A DNA stretch of 64,000 bases from assembly GCA_009911305.1 (NCBI GenBank), contig QXXC01000003.1, positions 152,786-216,785 of the forward strand, given 5' to 3'. The DNA is from Clostridiaceae bacterium. Its GTDB lineage: Bacteria; Bacillota; Clostridia; Lachnospirales; Lachnospiraceae. Under the pieces are notes generated by a model. The model was not told the DNA's origin and searched no databases. It was given only the letters and a program-made list of their open reading frames with translations. Below are positions 19,028 to 27,156 of the stretch, piece after piece (within the stretch, counting starts at the first letter, position 1; every line of letters starts with the position of its first letter). The position numbers and the translations under genes were made by a program.

Positions 19028-19765
19028 ATGCTGGAACTGAAGGATATTTCTTTTGAGGTTCAGGAGGAGAAGAGTCAGAAGGAGATCATTCATCATCTTG
19101 ATTTGCAGATCGGGGATGGGGAATTTGTAGTGATAACCGGGCCGAACGGGGGCGGGAAATCGACGCTGGCGCGGCTGATCGCCGGGATCGAGAAGCCCAC
19201 GGCCGGCGCGATCGTGTTCGACGGGGAAGATATTACGGAAAAAAGCATTACGGAGCGTGCGAATCTGGGCATCAGCTTTGCGTTTCAGCAGCCGGTCCGT
19301 TTTAAGGGCGTGCAGGTTCTGGATCTGATCCGCCTGGCTGTGAAGGAGCAGGTATCGGCAGCGGAGGCGTGCCGCTATCTGTCCGAGGTGGGCCTGTGCG
19401 CCAAGGATTATATAAACCGCGAGGTGAATGCGAGCCTTTCCGGCGGGGAATTGAAGCGGATTGAGATTGCGACCGTGCTGGCCCGCGCGTCGCGCCTGTC
19501 GGTGTTTGACGAGCCTGAGGCCGGCATTGATCTGTGGAGCTTTCAAAATTTAATTCAGGTATTTGAGCGCATCAGGGAGAATACCAGGGGATCGATCATG
19601 ATTATTTCCCATCAGGAGAGGATTCTGAATATCGCGGATCGGATCGTTGTGATTGCGGACGGCAAAGTGGCCAGGCAGGGGACAGGGCGCGAGGTGATGC
19701 CGGAAATTCTGGGAACCGCGTCGGCAGTGGGCGGCTGTGAGTATTACAGGCAGGGCGCTCTGTAG
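19028..19765 (+). CDS. sufC: Fe-S cluster assembly ATPase SufC
   Basis: A 245-aa cytoplasmic ABC ATPase. Walker A GPNGGGKST, Q-loop region AFQQPVRFKGV, signature LSGGELKR and Walker B LSVFDEPEAGIDLW match SufC (DEPEAG rather than the typical DEPTSG). ATG 19028 follows AAAGGAGGAACGTC. It energises cluster assembly on the SufB scaffold encoded directly downstream. No SufD, SufS or SufU lies adjacent, which recalls the two-component minimal system described in archaea and anaerobic bacteria. The short SufB partner supports this. Confidence 0.85.
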   Translation: MLELKDISFEVQEEKSQKEIIHHLDLQIGDGEFVVITGPNGGGKSTLARLIAGIEKPTAGAIVFDGEDITEKSITERANLGISFAFQQPVRFKGVQVLDLIRLAVKEQVSAAEACRYLSEVGLCAKDYINREVNASLSGGELKRIEIATVLARASRLSVFDEPEAGIDLWSFQNLIQVFERIRENTRGSIMIISHQERILNIADRIVVIADGKVARQGTGREVMPEILGTASAVGGCEYYRQGAL

Positions 19766-19804
19766 GTTTTTGAACTTGTTTGGATGGACAGGAGGCATAG
19801 AGAA

Positions 19805-20722
19805 ATGGATGAGATTCAGAGGACGCTGTTAGAAGAGGTAGCGGATCTGCACGGTGTGCCTGCAGGCGCTTATAATATCCGGGCAAACGGCCGGATGGCG
19901 GGCAGACAGAATACGGCAAATATTGAGATTATCACCAAGGAGGATCAGTCGGGCATTGAGATCCGGATTAAAGAGGGGACAAAGCATGAGAGCGTGCATA
20001 TTCCTGTGGTATTGAGCCAGAGCGGCTTAAAGGAGATGGTTTACAATGATTTCTATATCGGAGAAGGGGCGGATGTGACGATCGTGGCCGGGTGCGGCAT
20101 TCACAACAGCGGGGACGCGGCCTCGGAGCATGACGGGATTCACCGCTTTTTTGTGGGCAGGAACGCCCGGGTCCGCTATGTGGAAAAGCATTACGGGGCC
20201 GGAGACGGCCGGGGCGCGCGTATTTTAAACCCCACGACGGAGGTGACGATGGAGGAGGGCAGTTATCTGGAAATGGAATCCGTGCAGATTAAGGGCGTGG
20301 ATTCCACAGTGCGCAGCACGGTTGCGAATCTGGCCTCCAATGCCTCGATTGTGATAAAGGAGCGGCTTCTGACGCACGGGAGCCAGCGCGCGGACAGCAC
20401 GATCGAGGTGAATTTAAACGGAACGGATGCGAGCGCCAATGTCCTGTCCCGCTCCGTTGCAAGGGAAGAGTCAACGCAGAAGTTTATTTCGATTATCAAT
20501 GGAAACAGCCGCTGTGCAGGGCACACGGAGTGCGATGCCATAATCATGGATCAGGCGAAAATCCAGGCAGTGCCGGAGCTGACCGCAAATGATCCGGACG
20601 CGGCCCTGATCCATGAGGCGGCGATCGGCAAGATCGCGGGCGAACAGCTCATTAAGCTGATGACCCTGGGGCTGACGGAGGAAGAGGCGGAGGCGCAGAT
20701 TATTAACGGTTTTCTGAAATAG
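19805..20722 (+). CDS. sufB: Short SufB/SufD-like Fe-S scaffold protein
   Basis: A 305-aa protein, much shorter than canonical SufB (about 470 aa). It retains the SufBD beta-helical core: EMVYNDFYIGEGADVTIVAGCGIHN, HRFFVGRNARVRYVEKHYG, VLSRSVAREESTQKF, GHTECDAIIMDQAKIQAVPEL and HEAAIGKIAGEQLIKLMTLGLTEEEAE. A conserved Glu and Cys/His region typical of the SufBC2D active interface is visible. ATG 19805 is 9 bases after AGGAGG. It pairs with SufC upstream and is followed by a terminator. This looks like the minimal SmsCB type of Fe-S assembly; alternatively a SufD-like accessory. Confidence 0.85.
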   Translation: MDEIQRTLLEEVADLHGVPAGAYNIRANGRMAGRQNTANIEIITKEDQSGIEIRIKEGTKHESVHIPVVLSQSGLKEMVYNDFYIGEGADVTIVAGCGIHNSGDAASEHDGIHRFFVGRNARVRYVEKHYGAGDGRGARILNPTTEVTMEEGSYLEMESVQIKGVDSTVRSTVANLASNASIVIKERLLTHGSQRADSTIEVNLNGTDASANVLSRSVAREESTQKFISIINGNSRCAGHTECDAIIMDQAKIQAVPELTANDPDAALIHEAAIGKIAGEQLIKLMTLGLTEEEAEAQIINGFLK

Positions 20723-20738
20723 AGCGTCTGAGCGCCTG

Positions 20739-20768
20739 AGCGGCCGCGAAAGAAGGGAGCCGCTTTTT
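20739..20768 (+). terminator. Terminator after sufCB
   Basis: AGCGGC (20739-20744) pairs with GCCGCT (20759-20764) and is followed by T5. The loop is 14 nt. It closes the sufC-sufB unit. Confidence 0.65.
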
Positions 20769-20875
20769 GAGCGCAGTTCATGCCGCATGCGGGCCGTTTC
20801 AGACAGAGGCGTCATATTGCTGCGGGCGCATGCATATATTCAGGTATATGTTTCAGAAAGAGCATGGGTGCGCAT

Positions 20876-22591
20876 ATGGATGGCCAGAAAATGGAAAACC
20901 TTCTCAACCTGTCGCTGGATGCGACAGAAGCGGAACGCACAAAGTCGCCTGCCCTTGGCGAGGGGTATGACAGGGAGGACAGGCGCTGGGAGCTGATTGT
21001 AAAATATAATGGGGATCTGGAACTGATTGAAGCCGCATTGCCGGAGATCACGGCGTTTCCGCTGCTCGGCGGCTATGCGGTTTTAAGCGTTCCGGAATCG
21101 CTGATCGAGTCTTTGGCCGGTTTTTCGCAGATCGAGTACATCGAAAAACCGAAAAGGCTCTTTTTTTCTGTCAATAAGGCGCGCAGCGATTCCTGCATCA
21201 CGCAGGTGCAGTCAGGCGGGGGCGGGCTTTCCCTGAGCGGGCGCGGGGTGATCACGGCTGTGATCGACTCCGGGATCGACTATTTTCACAGAGATTTCCG
21301 GGATCGGGAGGGAAACAGCCGGATTCTGGAGCTGTGGGATCAGGATCACGGCATGGTGTATGGACGCGAACAGATCAATGAGGCGCTGAGGGCAGGCAGC
21401 CGCCAGGCAGCCCTCCAGGCAGTTCCGTCGCGGGATCTGAGCGGACACGGGACCGCTGTGGCCGGGATTGCGGCCGGAAGCGGCCTGGAGGGGGACGGAA
21501 CATACCGGGGCGTGGCGTATGAAAGCGATCTGCTGATTGTAAAGCTGGGAGCGCCAAAGCCGGACTCGTTTCCCAGGACAACGGAGCTGATGAGGGCTCT
21601 TGATTTCGTCGTGAGACGCGCCGTATCCTACCAGAAGCCGGTTGCAGTGAATTTAAGCTTTGGCAATACGTACGGCTCTCACGACGGAACAAGCCTTCTG
21701 GAGACGTATCTGGATGCGGCGGCGGAAATCGGGCGCACGGTTATTGCCGCGGGAAGCGGCAATGAGGGAAGCAGCCGCGGCCATACTTCAGGGATTTTAA
21801 AAAATGGGGAAAGCCGGATCATTGAATTATCCGTGGATGAATATGAGAGGGGATTCGGCGTTCAGCTCTGGAAGCTCTATGTGGATGATTTTTTTGTGGA
21901 GATCATAAGCCCTTCCGGGCGTTCCTCGGGTCCGGTTTCGCCTATTCTGGGCTCACAGCGCCTGGCATTTGCAGGAACCACGGTGCTGCTCTACTACGGC
22001 GAGCCCAGCCCCTACAGTACGGCCCAGGAGATTTATTTTGACTTTATCCCTTCTGATACATATGTGGAGAGCGGAATATGGAAATTCCATCTGATCCCGC
22101 AGCGGATTGTGGACGGAAGCTTTGATTTCTGGCTCCCGTCCGAATCTGTGCTCAACCGCTCGACACGGTTCCTTTTGCCGACGCCCGATACGACGCTTAC
22201 GATCCCCTCGACCTCGTCGCGGGTGCTCACGGTCGGGGCGTACGATGACGCCACGCAGTCGTACGCTGATTTTTCCGGGAGGGGGTATACACGGCTGGGG
22301 CATATGGTGAAGCCGGATCTCGTGGCCCCGGGGGTGAATATCGTGACGTCAAGGGCCGGAGGAGGCTATGCGGCGGTGACGGGGACTTCCTTTGCGACGC
22401 CGTTTGTGACGGGGAGCGCGGCTTTGATGATGCAGTGGGGGATTGTGGATGGGAATGATCCGTATTTGTATGGGGAAAAGGTGAAGGCATATTTAAGGCG
22501 CGGGGCGCGGCCGCTGCCGGGGTTTACGGAATATCCGAATCCGCAGGTGGGGTATGGGGCGCTTTGTGTGAGGGATAGTTTGCCGGGGTGA
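20876..22591 (+). CDS. Subtilisin-like S8 serine peptidase (clostridial type)
   Basis: About 571 aa. The complete catalytic triad is visible: Asp in TAVIDSGIDYFH, His in DLSGHGTAVAGIAAG, Ser in TGTSFATPFVTGSAALMM. The oxyanion Asn is in IAAGSGNEG. The N-terminal ~95 residues look like a propeptide (ELIVKYNGDLELIEAALP...LIESLAGFSQIEYIEKP). There is no signal peptide, and a jelly-roll-like insert lies between His and Ser, as in the clostridial CspA/B/C germination protease group. The start is uncertain between ATG 20864 and 20876, with only AGAAAGAG upstream. It may act in spore coat, cortex or protein processing. The gene stands alone between sufB and a toxin-antitoxin pair. Confidence 0.85.
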   Translation: MDGQKMENLLNLSLDATEAERTKSPALGEGYDREDRRWELIVKYNGDLELIEAALPEITAFPLLGGYAVLSVPESLIESLAGFSQIEYIEKPKRLFFSVNKARSDSCITQVQSGGGGLSLSGRGVITAVIDSGIDYFHRDFRDREGNSRILELWDQDHGMVYGREQINEALRAGSRQAALQAVPSRDLSGHGTAVAGIAAGSGLEGDGTYRGVAYESDLLIVKLGAPKPDSFPRTTELMRALDFVVRRAVSYQKPVAVNLSFGNTYGSHDGTSLLETYLDAAAEIGRTVIAAGSGNEGSSRGHTSGILKNGESRIIELSVDEYERGFGVQLWKLYVDDFFVEIISPSGRSSGPVSPILGSQRLAFAGTTVLLYYGEPSPYSTAQEIYFDFIPSDTYVESGIWKFHLIPQRIVDGSFDFWLPSESVLNRSTRFLLPTPDTTLTIPSTSSRVLTVGAYDDATQSYADFSGRGYTRLGHMVKPDLVAPGVNIVTSRAGGGYAAVTGTSFATPFVTGSAALMMQWGIVDGNDPYLYGEKVKAYLRRGARPLPGFTEYPNPQVGYGALCVRDSLPG

Positions 22592-22670
22592 GTTTAGAGC
22601 GTGTTTGAAAAATGCTTTAGTAAATTATAGAACCGCTAAAAAATGTTCAATGCAGATGCAAAAATTTACG

Positions 22671-22698
22671 TTGAATTTTACGACTTTTTGTGTATAAT
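22671..22698 (+). promoter_or_regulatory. Promoter of the toxin-antitoxin pair
   Basis: TTGAAT (22671-22676), 16-bp spacer and TATAAT (22693-22698) with an extended TG; about 47 bases upstream of the antitoxin ATG. Confidence 0.65.
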
Positions 22699-22744
22699 AA
22701 AAGTAGTAAAATGAATATGAAATCAAGGAAGGAGCTAAAAGAAT

Positions 22745-22993
22745 ATGGCAAATATTTTACCAGTATCTGATTTGAGAAATTATAATGAAGTCTTGAAAAA
22801 TTGTCACAGAGGAGAACCGGTATATTTGACCAGGAATGGCAGAGGCCGTTTCGTAGTCATGGATATTGAAGATTATGAGAGCGATCGTGCAGAGAAAAAG
22901 CTTCTGATAAAGCTGCAGGAAGCCGAAGAAGCGGTGAAAGACGGTGAAGGCTGGCTTGATCTGGATGAATTGAAAGCGCTTGTGGGGGAATAA
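22745..22993 (+). CDS. Phd/YefM-family antitoxin
   Basis: An 82-aa protein. The N-terminal ILPVSDLRNYNEVLKNCHRGEPVYLTRNGRGRFVVMDIEDYE is the Phd/YefM DNA-binding fold with the typical LTRNGR..VV turn. The acidic C-terminus (EAVKDGEGWLDLDELKALV) should wrap around the toxin. The start has AAGGAAGGAG upstream. It neutralises the toxin encoded one base downstream and probably autoregulates the TTGAAT-TATAAT promoter. Confidence 0.88.
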   Translation: MANILPVSDLRNYNEVLKNCHRGEPVYLTRNGRGRFVVMDIEDYESDRAEKKLLIKLQEAEEAVKDGEGWLDLDELKALVGE

Positions 22994-22994
22994 A

Positions 22995-23294
22995 ATGTTA
23001 AAACTGCGGATCAATCCAATTGTTGCAAAGGATCTGAAGAAAATCCGAGATTATATTGCCGGGGATAATGAAGAATATGCTGCAAAGACCATAAAGGAAA
23101 TTTATGGTAAGTTTGAGAATCTTCAGATGTTTCCAGGAATTGGTTCGGAGCTTTCTAAGAGAGTCAGCTTTCGGACAGACTATAAATATGCGATATGGGA
23201 AGATTATGTGATCATATATAAAGTTGGAAATGAGTTTGTAGAGATTTATCGTGTGGTCAACCGGTATCAGGATATTACGCGAATCTTTGAATGA
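22995..23294 (+). CDS. RelE/ParE-family toxin
   Basis: A 99-aa basic protein. It contains LRINPIVAKDLKKIRDYIA at the N-terminus and YKYAIWEDYVIIYKVGNEFVEIYRVVNRYQDITRIF at the C-terminus, the ParE/RelE fold pattern. ATG 22995 lies one base after the antitoxin stop and uses GGGGGAATAAA as ribosome site. ParE poisons gyrase and RelE cleaves mRNA; the sequence alone does not separate the two. It has lower GC than its neighbours, consistent with horizontal acquisition. Confidence 0.85.
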   Translation: MLKLRINPIVAKDLKKIRDYIAGDNEEYAAKTIKEIYGKFENLQMFPGIGSELSKRVSFRTDYKYAIWEDYVIIYKVGNEFVEIYRVVNRYQDITRIFE

Positions 23295-23347
23295 GAATAA
23301 TGAGAGAATTTTTCTCAGAATTGAAGTAAAGATTTCAGGAGAACGAT

Positions 23348-23950
23348 ATGTGCGGCAGATACTATGTAGATGATGAGACGGCAAGGGCAATCGAAGCGCT
23401 GCTTCGTGAGCTTGACACCAGGATTAGGCGCGGGTGCATGGCTGCCGTGGAGCGGATGGCCGCCGGGGATGTGCATCCGTCTGAGGAAGCTTTAGTCCTG
23501 CTGGGAGAGGGGGGCCGGGTTTGCTGCAGGCGGCAGCGCTGGGGATTTCCGGGCTTTCAGGGGACGCAGGTGATTGTTAATGCGAGAAGCGAGTCGGCGA
23601 TGGAGAAGCCGCTGTTTCGCGACAGCATCCTGCACAGGCGGGCAGTGGTTCCTGCGGCGGGGTTTTATGAGTGGAATTCCAGGAAGGAGAAGAGCCGGTT
23701 TTACAAAAAGGGTCAGCCGCTTCTAATGGCGGGGTGCAGCAGGCAGTATGAGGACGGGGCTCATTTTGTGATCCTCACGACGGCGGCCAATGCGTCCATG
23801 AAACCGGTGCATGACCGCATGCCTCTGCTTCTGGAGTGGGAGGAGGCGGCGAAATGGCTGCTGGATGATGCGCGGACCGAAGGGTTTCTTTGCAAAGTCC
23901 CCTGCCTGTTAGAGCGGGAATCGGATTATGAACAGCTCAGCCTGTTTTAG
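23348..23950 (+). CDS. SOS response-associated peptidase (SRAP/YedK, HMCES-like)
   Basis: A 200-aa protein that crosslinks to abasic sites in single-stranded DNA and protects them. The catalytic Cys2 is directly after the initiator Met (MCGRYY). NARSE (about 77), the Glu of AGFYEWN and the His of VHDRMP are all present. Length is slightly below the usual 220. Together with DNA polymerase IV immediately downstream, it forms a DNA-damage-tolerance pair. The ATG follows TCAGGAGAACGAT. Confidence 0.9.
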   Translation: MCGRYYVDDETARAIEALLRELDTRIRRGCMAAVERMAAGDVHPSEEALVLLGEGGRVCCRRQRWGFPGFQGTQVIVNARSESAMEKPLFRDSILHRRAVVPAAGFYEWNSRKEKSRFYKKGQPLLMAGCSRQYEDGAHFVILTTAANASMKPVHDRMPLLLEWEEAAKWLLDDARTEGFLCKVPCLLERESDYEQLSLF

Positions 23951-24018
23951 AGCCTGCCCCAGCTACGTGCCGAAACGGCCGGGGACGGGATTCATTCCAT
24001 AAATTACCGGTTGAAATA

Positions 24019-24076
24019 GAAACGTATGTTTGCTAAAATGGAGAACAAGGAGGTGAACATACGTTTGAAACGAATC
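24019..24076 (+). promoter_or_regulatory. Paired AAACGTATGTTT / GAACATACGTTT elements around the dinB start
   Basis: AAACGTATGTTT near 24020-24031 and AACATACGTTT near 24056-24067 are inverted copies. Each resembles the Firmicutes LexA box (GAAC-N4-GTTC); GAACATACGTTT matches at all but one key base. In RNA the two halves could pair, trapping the AGGAGGTG ribosome site and TTG start between or within the arms. SOS repression is inferred. Confidence 0.5.
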
Positions 24077-25345
24077 ATCTTTCATATTGATGTGAACGCC
24101 GCCTATCTCTCATGGGAGGCTGTTTACCGGCTGGCCCACAGGGGGGAGAAGGTGGATTTGCGGGAGATCGCTTCTGCCGTGGGCGGGGACGTGTCTGCGC
24201 GGCGCGGGATTATCCTGGCGAAATCGATTCCGGCAAAGCGTTATGGGATTAAAACAGGCGAGACGCTCCTGGAGGCGCGGAACAAGTGCCCGGATCTGGT
24301 GATCGTGCCGCCGGATTACGGCCTGTATGAGGAATGTTCGGCTGCCTTTATGGACATCCTGCGGGATTATTCGGATGTGGTCGAGCCGTACAGCATTGAC
24401 GAGGCGTACATGGACATGAGCGCGAGCTGTCACTTGTTCGGGACACCGGAGGAGACGGCGGCGCAGATCAGGGACCGTATCCGGGAGGAGCTGGGATTTA
24501 CGGTCAATGTGGGCGTGTCGGTCAATAAGCTGCTGGCAAAGATGGCGTCGGATTTCACGAAGCCGGATCGGGTGCATACGCTGTATCCGGAGGAGATCCC
24601 GGAGAAGATGTGGCCGCTCCCGGTATCGGAGCTCTTCTTTGTGGGGCGGGCCACGGCCCGAAAGCTCCTTTCCATGGGAATCAGGACCATCGGGCAGCTT
24701 GCAGCCTGTGATCCGGCCTGGCTGAGAGGCGCGCTGAAAAAGCATGGGGAGGTGATCTGGGGCTTTGCCAACGGCATCGATCCATCCCCGGTGGTATCGT
24801 CCGGCAATTCCTGTACGATAAAACCGGGAGCGCCGCCGGATGCGCCTGCGGGCCTGGCCGCCGGATCGGCTGCCTGCGGGAACAAGGGATACGGCAACAG
24901 CGCCACGACGCCGTATGATGTGACAGATGCGCAGACGGCAAAGCAGACGCTTTTGGCTCTTTCCGAGACGGTCGCAGGCCGTCTGCGGGCGGACGGCGTG
25001 CAGATTGGAGTCGTGTCCGTGGGGATCCGGTATGCAGACTTTTCGTATGTGTCCCACCAGAGAACGCTGTGCGGCCCGACGGATCTGACCATGGAGATCT
25101 ATGAGGCGGCCTGCGGGCTGTTCCTGGAATTGTGGAACGGACGGCCTGTGCGGCATTTGGGCGTCCATACAGGGCGGGTGAGCAGGGAGGATTACAGGCA
25201 GCTACGGCTGTTTGACCGTACCGATTACGAGAAGCTGTCCAGGATGGACAGGGCCGTTGATGGGATAAGAGAGCGGTTCGGGGCCGGCGCGCTGCGGCGG
25301 GCCGTGTTCTTAAACCGGGATATCCATATAAAGGCAGAGCCGTAA
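24065..25345 (+). CDS. dinB: DNA polymerase IV (Y-family)
   Basis: A translesion polymerase of 426 aa. The catalytic acidic residues are in FHIDVNAAYLSWEA and YSIDEAYMDMS. The finger and thumb region includes AKSIPAKRYGIKTGETLLEA, and the helix-hairpin-helix includes VGRATARKLLSMGIRTIGQLA. The little finger domain extends to the C-terminus. TTG 24065 is preferred because AAGGAGGTGAA lies 9 bases upstream, while ATG 24026 and 24038 lack ribosome sites. A Gly/Ala/Pro-rich insert of about 25 residues (GAPPDAPAGLAAG...) interrupts the thumb-little finger linker. It follows the SRAP gene and two LexA-like half-palindromes, so SOS control is likely. Confidence 0.9.
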   Translation: MKRIIFHIDVNAAYLSWEAVYRLAHRGEKVDLREIASAVGGDVSARRGIILAKSIPAKRYGIKTGETLLEARNKCPDLVIVPPDYGLYEECSAAFMDILRDYSDVVEPYSIDEAYMDMSASCHLFGTPEETAAQIRDRIREELGFTVNVGVSVNKLLAKMASDFTKPDRVHTLYPEEIPEKMWPLPVSELFFVGRATARKLLSMGIRTIGQLAACDPAWLRGALKKHGEVIWGFANGIDPSPVVSSGNSCTIKPGAPPDAPAGLAAGSAACGNKGYGNSATTPYDVTDAQTAKQTLLALSETVAGRLRADGVQIGVVSVGIRYADFSYVSHQRTLCGPTDLTMEIYEAACGLFLELWNGRPVRHLGVHTGRVSREDYRQLRLFDRTDYEKLSRMDRAVDGIRERFGAGALRRAVFLNRDIHIKAEP

Positions 25346-25368
25346 GAGCCGGGGAAGGGAGAGTGGAG

Positions 25369-25680
25369 ATGGCATTTGGAATCGGTATGCATTCCCGGAG
25401 GGCGGACGCGGGCAGCGTCAGGGGGATTCAGCGGGAGATCGCGTGTGAATGCTGGTTTACCAGCACGGGGAAGGCCACGCCCCTGATGCTGAAAATACAG
25501 GATGAGGAAGGGGAGATCCAGACCATCCGGGATATCATCGTGCATTCTCAGGAAAAAAAGACGTATGCCGGAGTTTCATCCATCGAATATGACTGCACGC
25601 TTGTGCTCCATGGACGGGGGATAAGGGCATGGCTCATTTATTATCAGGCGGAGAGCCGGTGGGTCGTCAATTTTCGGTAA
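25369..25680 (+). CDS. Hypothetical protein, 103 aa
   Basis: I do not recognise a family. It is a small soluble protein with predicted beta content (CECWFTSTGKATPLMLKIQD, SSIEYDCTLVLHG, RAWLIYYQAESRWVVNF). ATG 25369 has AAGGGAGAG upstream and lies 23 bases after dinB, so it is likely co-transcribed with the polymerase. There is no signal or membrane segment. Confidence 0.6.
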   Translation: MAFGIGMHSRRADAGSVRGIQREIACECWFTSTGKATPLMLKIQDEEGEIQTIRDIIVHSQEKKTYAGVSSIEYDCTLVLHGRGIRAWLIYYQAESRWVVNFR

Positions 25681-25715
25681 GCAAGCTCTGGGGCGTGTCT
25701 GAAGCATCGTTACGG

Positions 25716-25745
25716 TTGACAGAGCAATTTCACTTGTGCTATACT
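25716..25745 (+). promoter_or_regulatory. Promoter of the tungstate importer operon
   Basis: TTGACA (25716-25721), 18-bp spacer, TATACT (25740-25745). The same -35, spacer length and GC-TATACT arrangement precedes the second riboswitch at 28759. Confidence 0.75.
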
Positions 25746-25772
25746 TATTTCTGTAATCTGAAAAAAACAGTA

Positions 25773-25897
25773 AATTTCGAGCTGTCGTGCCTGAAACAGT
25801 GAAACGTGTTGGATCCTGCATGGAAGGCAGCCATTGGGTGGCCGGGGAAACCTGTCCGCCTCCCGCATTCAGAAAAGAAATGCATTGGAAAGAAATT
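25773..25897 (+). ncRNA. Moco/Tuco-type riboswitch upstream of tupA (short form)
   Basis: AATTTC (25773-25778) can pair with GAAATT (25892-25897) as the closing stem. The core AGCCATTGGGTGGCCGGGG, then AAACCTGTCCGCCTCCCGC, resembles the conserved core of the MOCO RNA motif (GG-AAAC-YYG..CCGCCTCC.GC). The same core recurs at 28797-28984. The motif is established to sense molybdenum or tungsten cofactor. Downstream genes import tungstate. This copy lacks the extra hairpin present in the second copy, which in the published motif correlates with tungsten cofactor. Confidence 0.75.
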
Positions 25898-26059
25898 GTG
25901 TTATAAAGAAAGCTGTCAGGCTTTTGCCTGCTCCTTCTGTGCCTGCGCGCGCCCGGATGATCCCGGCGCCTGCGGTGTTTTGGAGGACGTCTGGCCCCAC
26001 GTTTTTTCTTCTGATGCGGTGTTTTCTTCAGAAATAAGCATACAAGGGAGAGAGAAAAC

Positions 26060-27013
26060 ATGAGAAAATCTGGCAGATGGAAGGTACTGGCGGCCGCAGC
26101 CGCAGCGGCGTTATCGATGACGGCCTGCGCGGGTTCCGCGGACAAGCCGGCTGAAACGGAAGCGGCGACGGAGGCTTCAGAGGCGGTGACAGAGGCGGAA
26201 CCGTCTGCTCCGGCAGAGGAGGAGACGGCCGGGGCCGAAGAGAGCGGGGAGACAGCCGCAGCGGGCGTGCTGATGATGGCTACCACGACCAGCACGGATA
26301 ATACGGGGCTTCTGGATTACCTTCAGCCGCTGTTTCTGGAGGAGACGGGCATTGATCTGCAGTGGACGGCTGTGGGAACAGGCGATGCGATTCAGAAGGG
26401 CATGGATGGCGAGGTTGATATTGTTCTGGTTCACTCCAAGGCCAAGGAGGAGGAGTTTGTGGAAAGCGGCTTCGGCGTGGAGCGCTTCCAGGTGATGTAC
26501 AATGATTTCATTATCATTGGGCCAAAGGACGGCCCGGTTGCGGCGACGGATGATATTGAGTCTGTGTTTAAACAGGTAAAGGACGAGGAGCTGACCTTCG
26601 TATCGCGCGGCGATAATTCGGGCACGCACAATAAGGAGACCGGGATCTGGGATAAGCTGGGGATTGCGGATTATGAGAGCAATCCGAACTATGTGTCTGC
26701 CGGCGCCGGCATGGGCGATACGATCAATATGACGGATGAGAAGGGCGGCTACTGCCTGACAGACCGCGGGACCTGGCTTGCGAAGAAGGCGGATTACCCG
26801 GATATGGTTATCATCTGCGAGGGCGATGCCAACCTGCTGAACCAGTACGGCGTGATTGCCGTGAATCCGGAGAAATACCCGGATCTGAACAATGAGGCGG
26901 CGAATACCTTTATTGAGTGGATCTGCTCCCCGGAGGTTCAGGAGCTGATTGGAGCATTCGGTGTTGAGGAGTACGGCGAGCCGTTATTCTTCCCCAACGC
27001 GGATCAGCAGTAG
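26060..27013 (+). CDS. tupA: Tungstate-binding lipoprotein TupA
   Basis: A 317-aa solute-binding lipoprotein. The signal peptide ends at lipobox MTAC (Cys23). A long acidic Ala/Glu/Thr linker reaches about residue 70. The TupA domain then shows the oxyanion-binding motif MATTTSTDNTGLLDYL, GTGDAIQKGMDGEVDIVLVHSK, FIIIGPKDGP, FVSRGDNSGTHNKE and GYCLTDRGTWL, all characteristic of TupA rather than ModA. The ATG follows AAGGGAGAGAGAAAAC. It is preceded by a Moco/Tuco-type riboswitch and followed by a terminator before tupB. Tungstate feeds the tungsten cofactor for the aldehyde oxidoreductase encoded downstream. Confidence 0.93.
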   Translation: MRKSGRWKVLAAAAAAALSMTACAGSADKPAETEAATEASEAVTEAEPSAPAEEETAGAEESGETAAAGVLMMATTTSTDNTGLLDYLQPLFLEETGIDLQWTAVGTGDAIQKGMDGEVDIVLVHSKAKEEEFVESGFGVERFQVMYNDFIIIGPKDGPVAATDDIESVFKQVKDEELTFVSRGDNSGTHNKETGIWDKLGIADYESNPNYVSAGAGMGDTINMTDEKGGYCLTDRGTWLAKKADYPDMVIICEGDANLLNQYGVIAVNPEKYPDLNNEAANTFIEWICSPEVQELIGAFGVEEYGEPLFFPNADQQ

Positions 27014-27090
27014 CAGGAAGAACGCGCCGCTTACATAAAATATAGAACGTGAAGGCGGCGGAAGAAGGAATCCGGGCCGTCTGGGGCCGG

Positions 27091-27140
27091 AAGGCCGAAA
27101 CCGGGGCGGGACGATGTTCTGCGCGGTTTCGGCCTTTTTT
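27091..27140 (+). terminator. Intra-operon terminator between tupA and tupB
   Basis: AAGGCCGAAACCG pairs with CGGTTTCGGCCTT (13 bp, 24-nt loop) and is followed by T's. It probably reduces transcription of the membrane genes relative to the binding protein. Confidence 0.8.
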
Positions 27141-27156
27141 AAGGGAGCGGGTTGAG

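Noticed and set aside
24110..25168. Long minus-strand frame opposite dinB
   Set aside because: No ribosome site; the plus-strand DNA polymerase IV reading is unambiguous.
25806..26063. 85-codon open frame within the tupA leader
   Set aside because: It overlaps the riboswitch core and has no ribosome site; a coincidental frame in an untranslated region.
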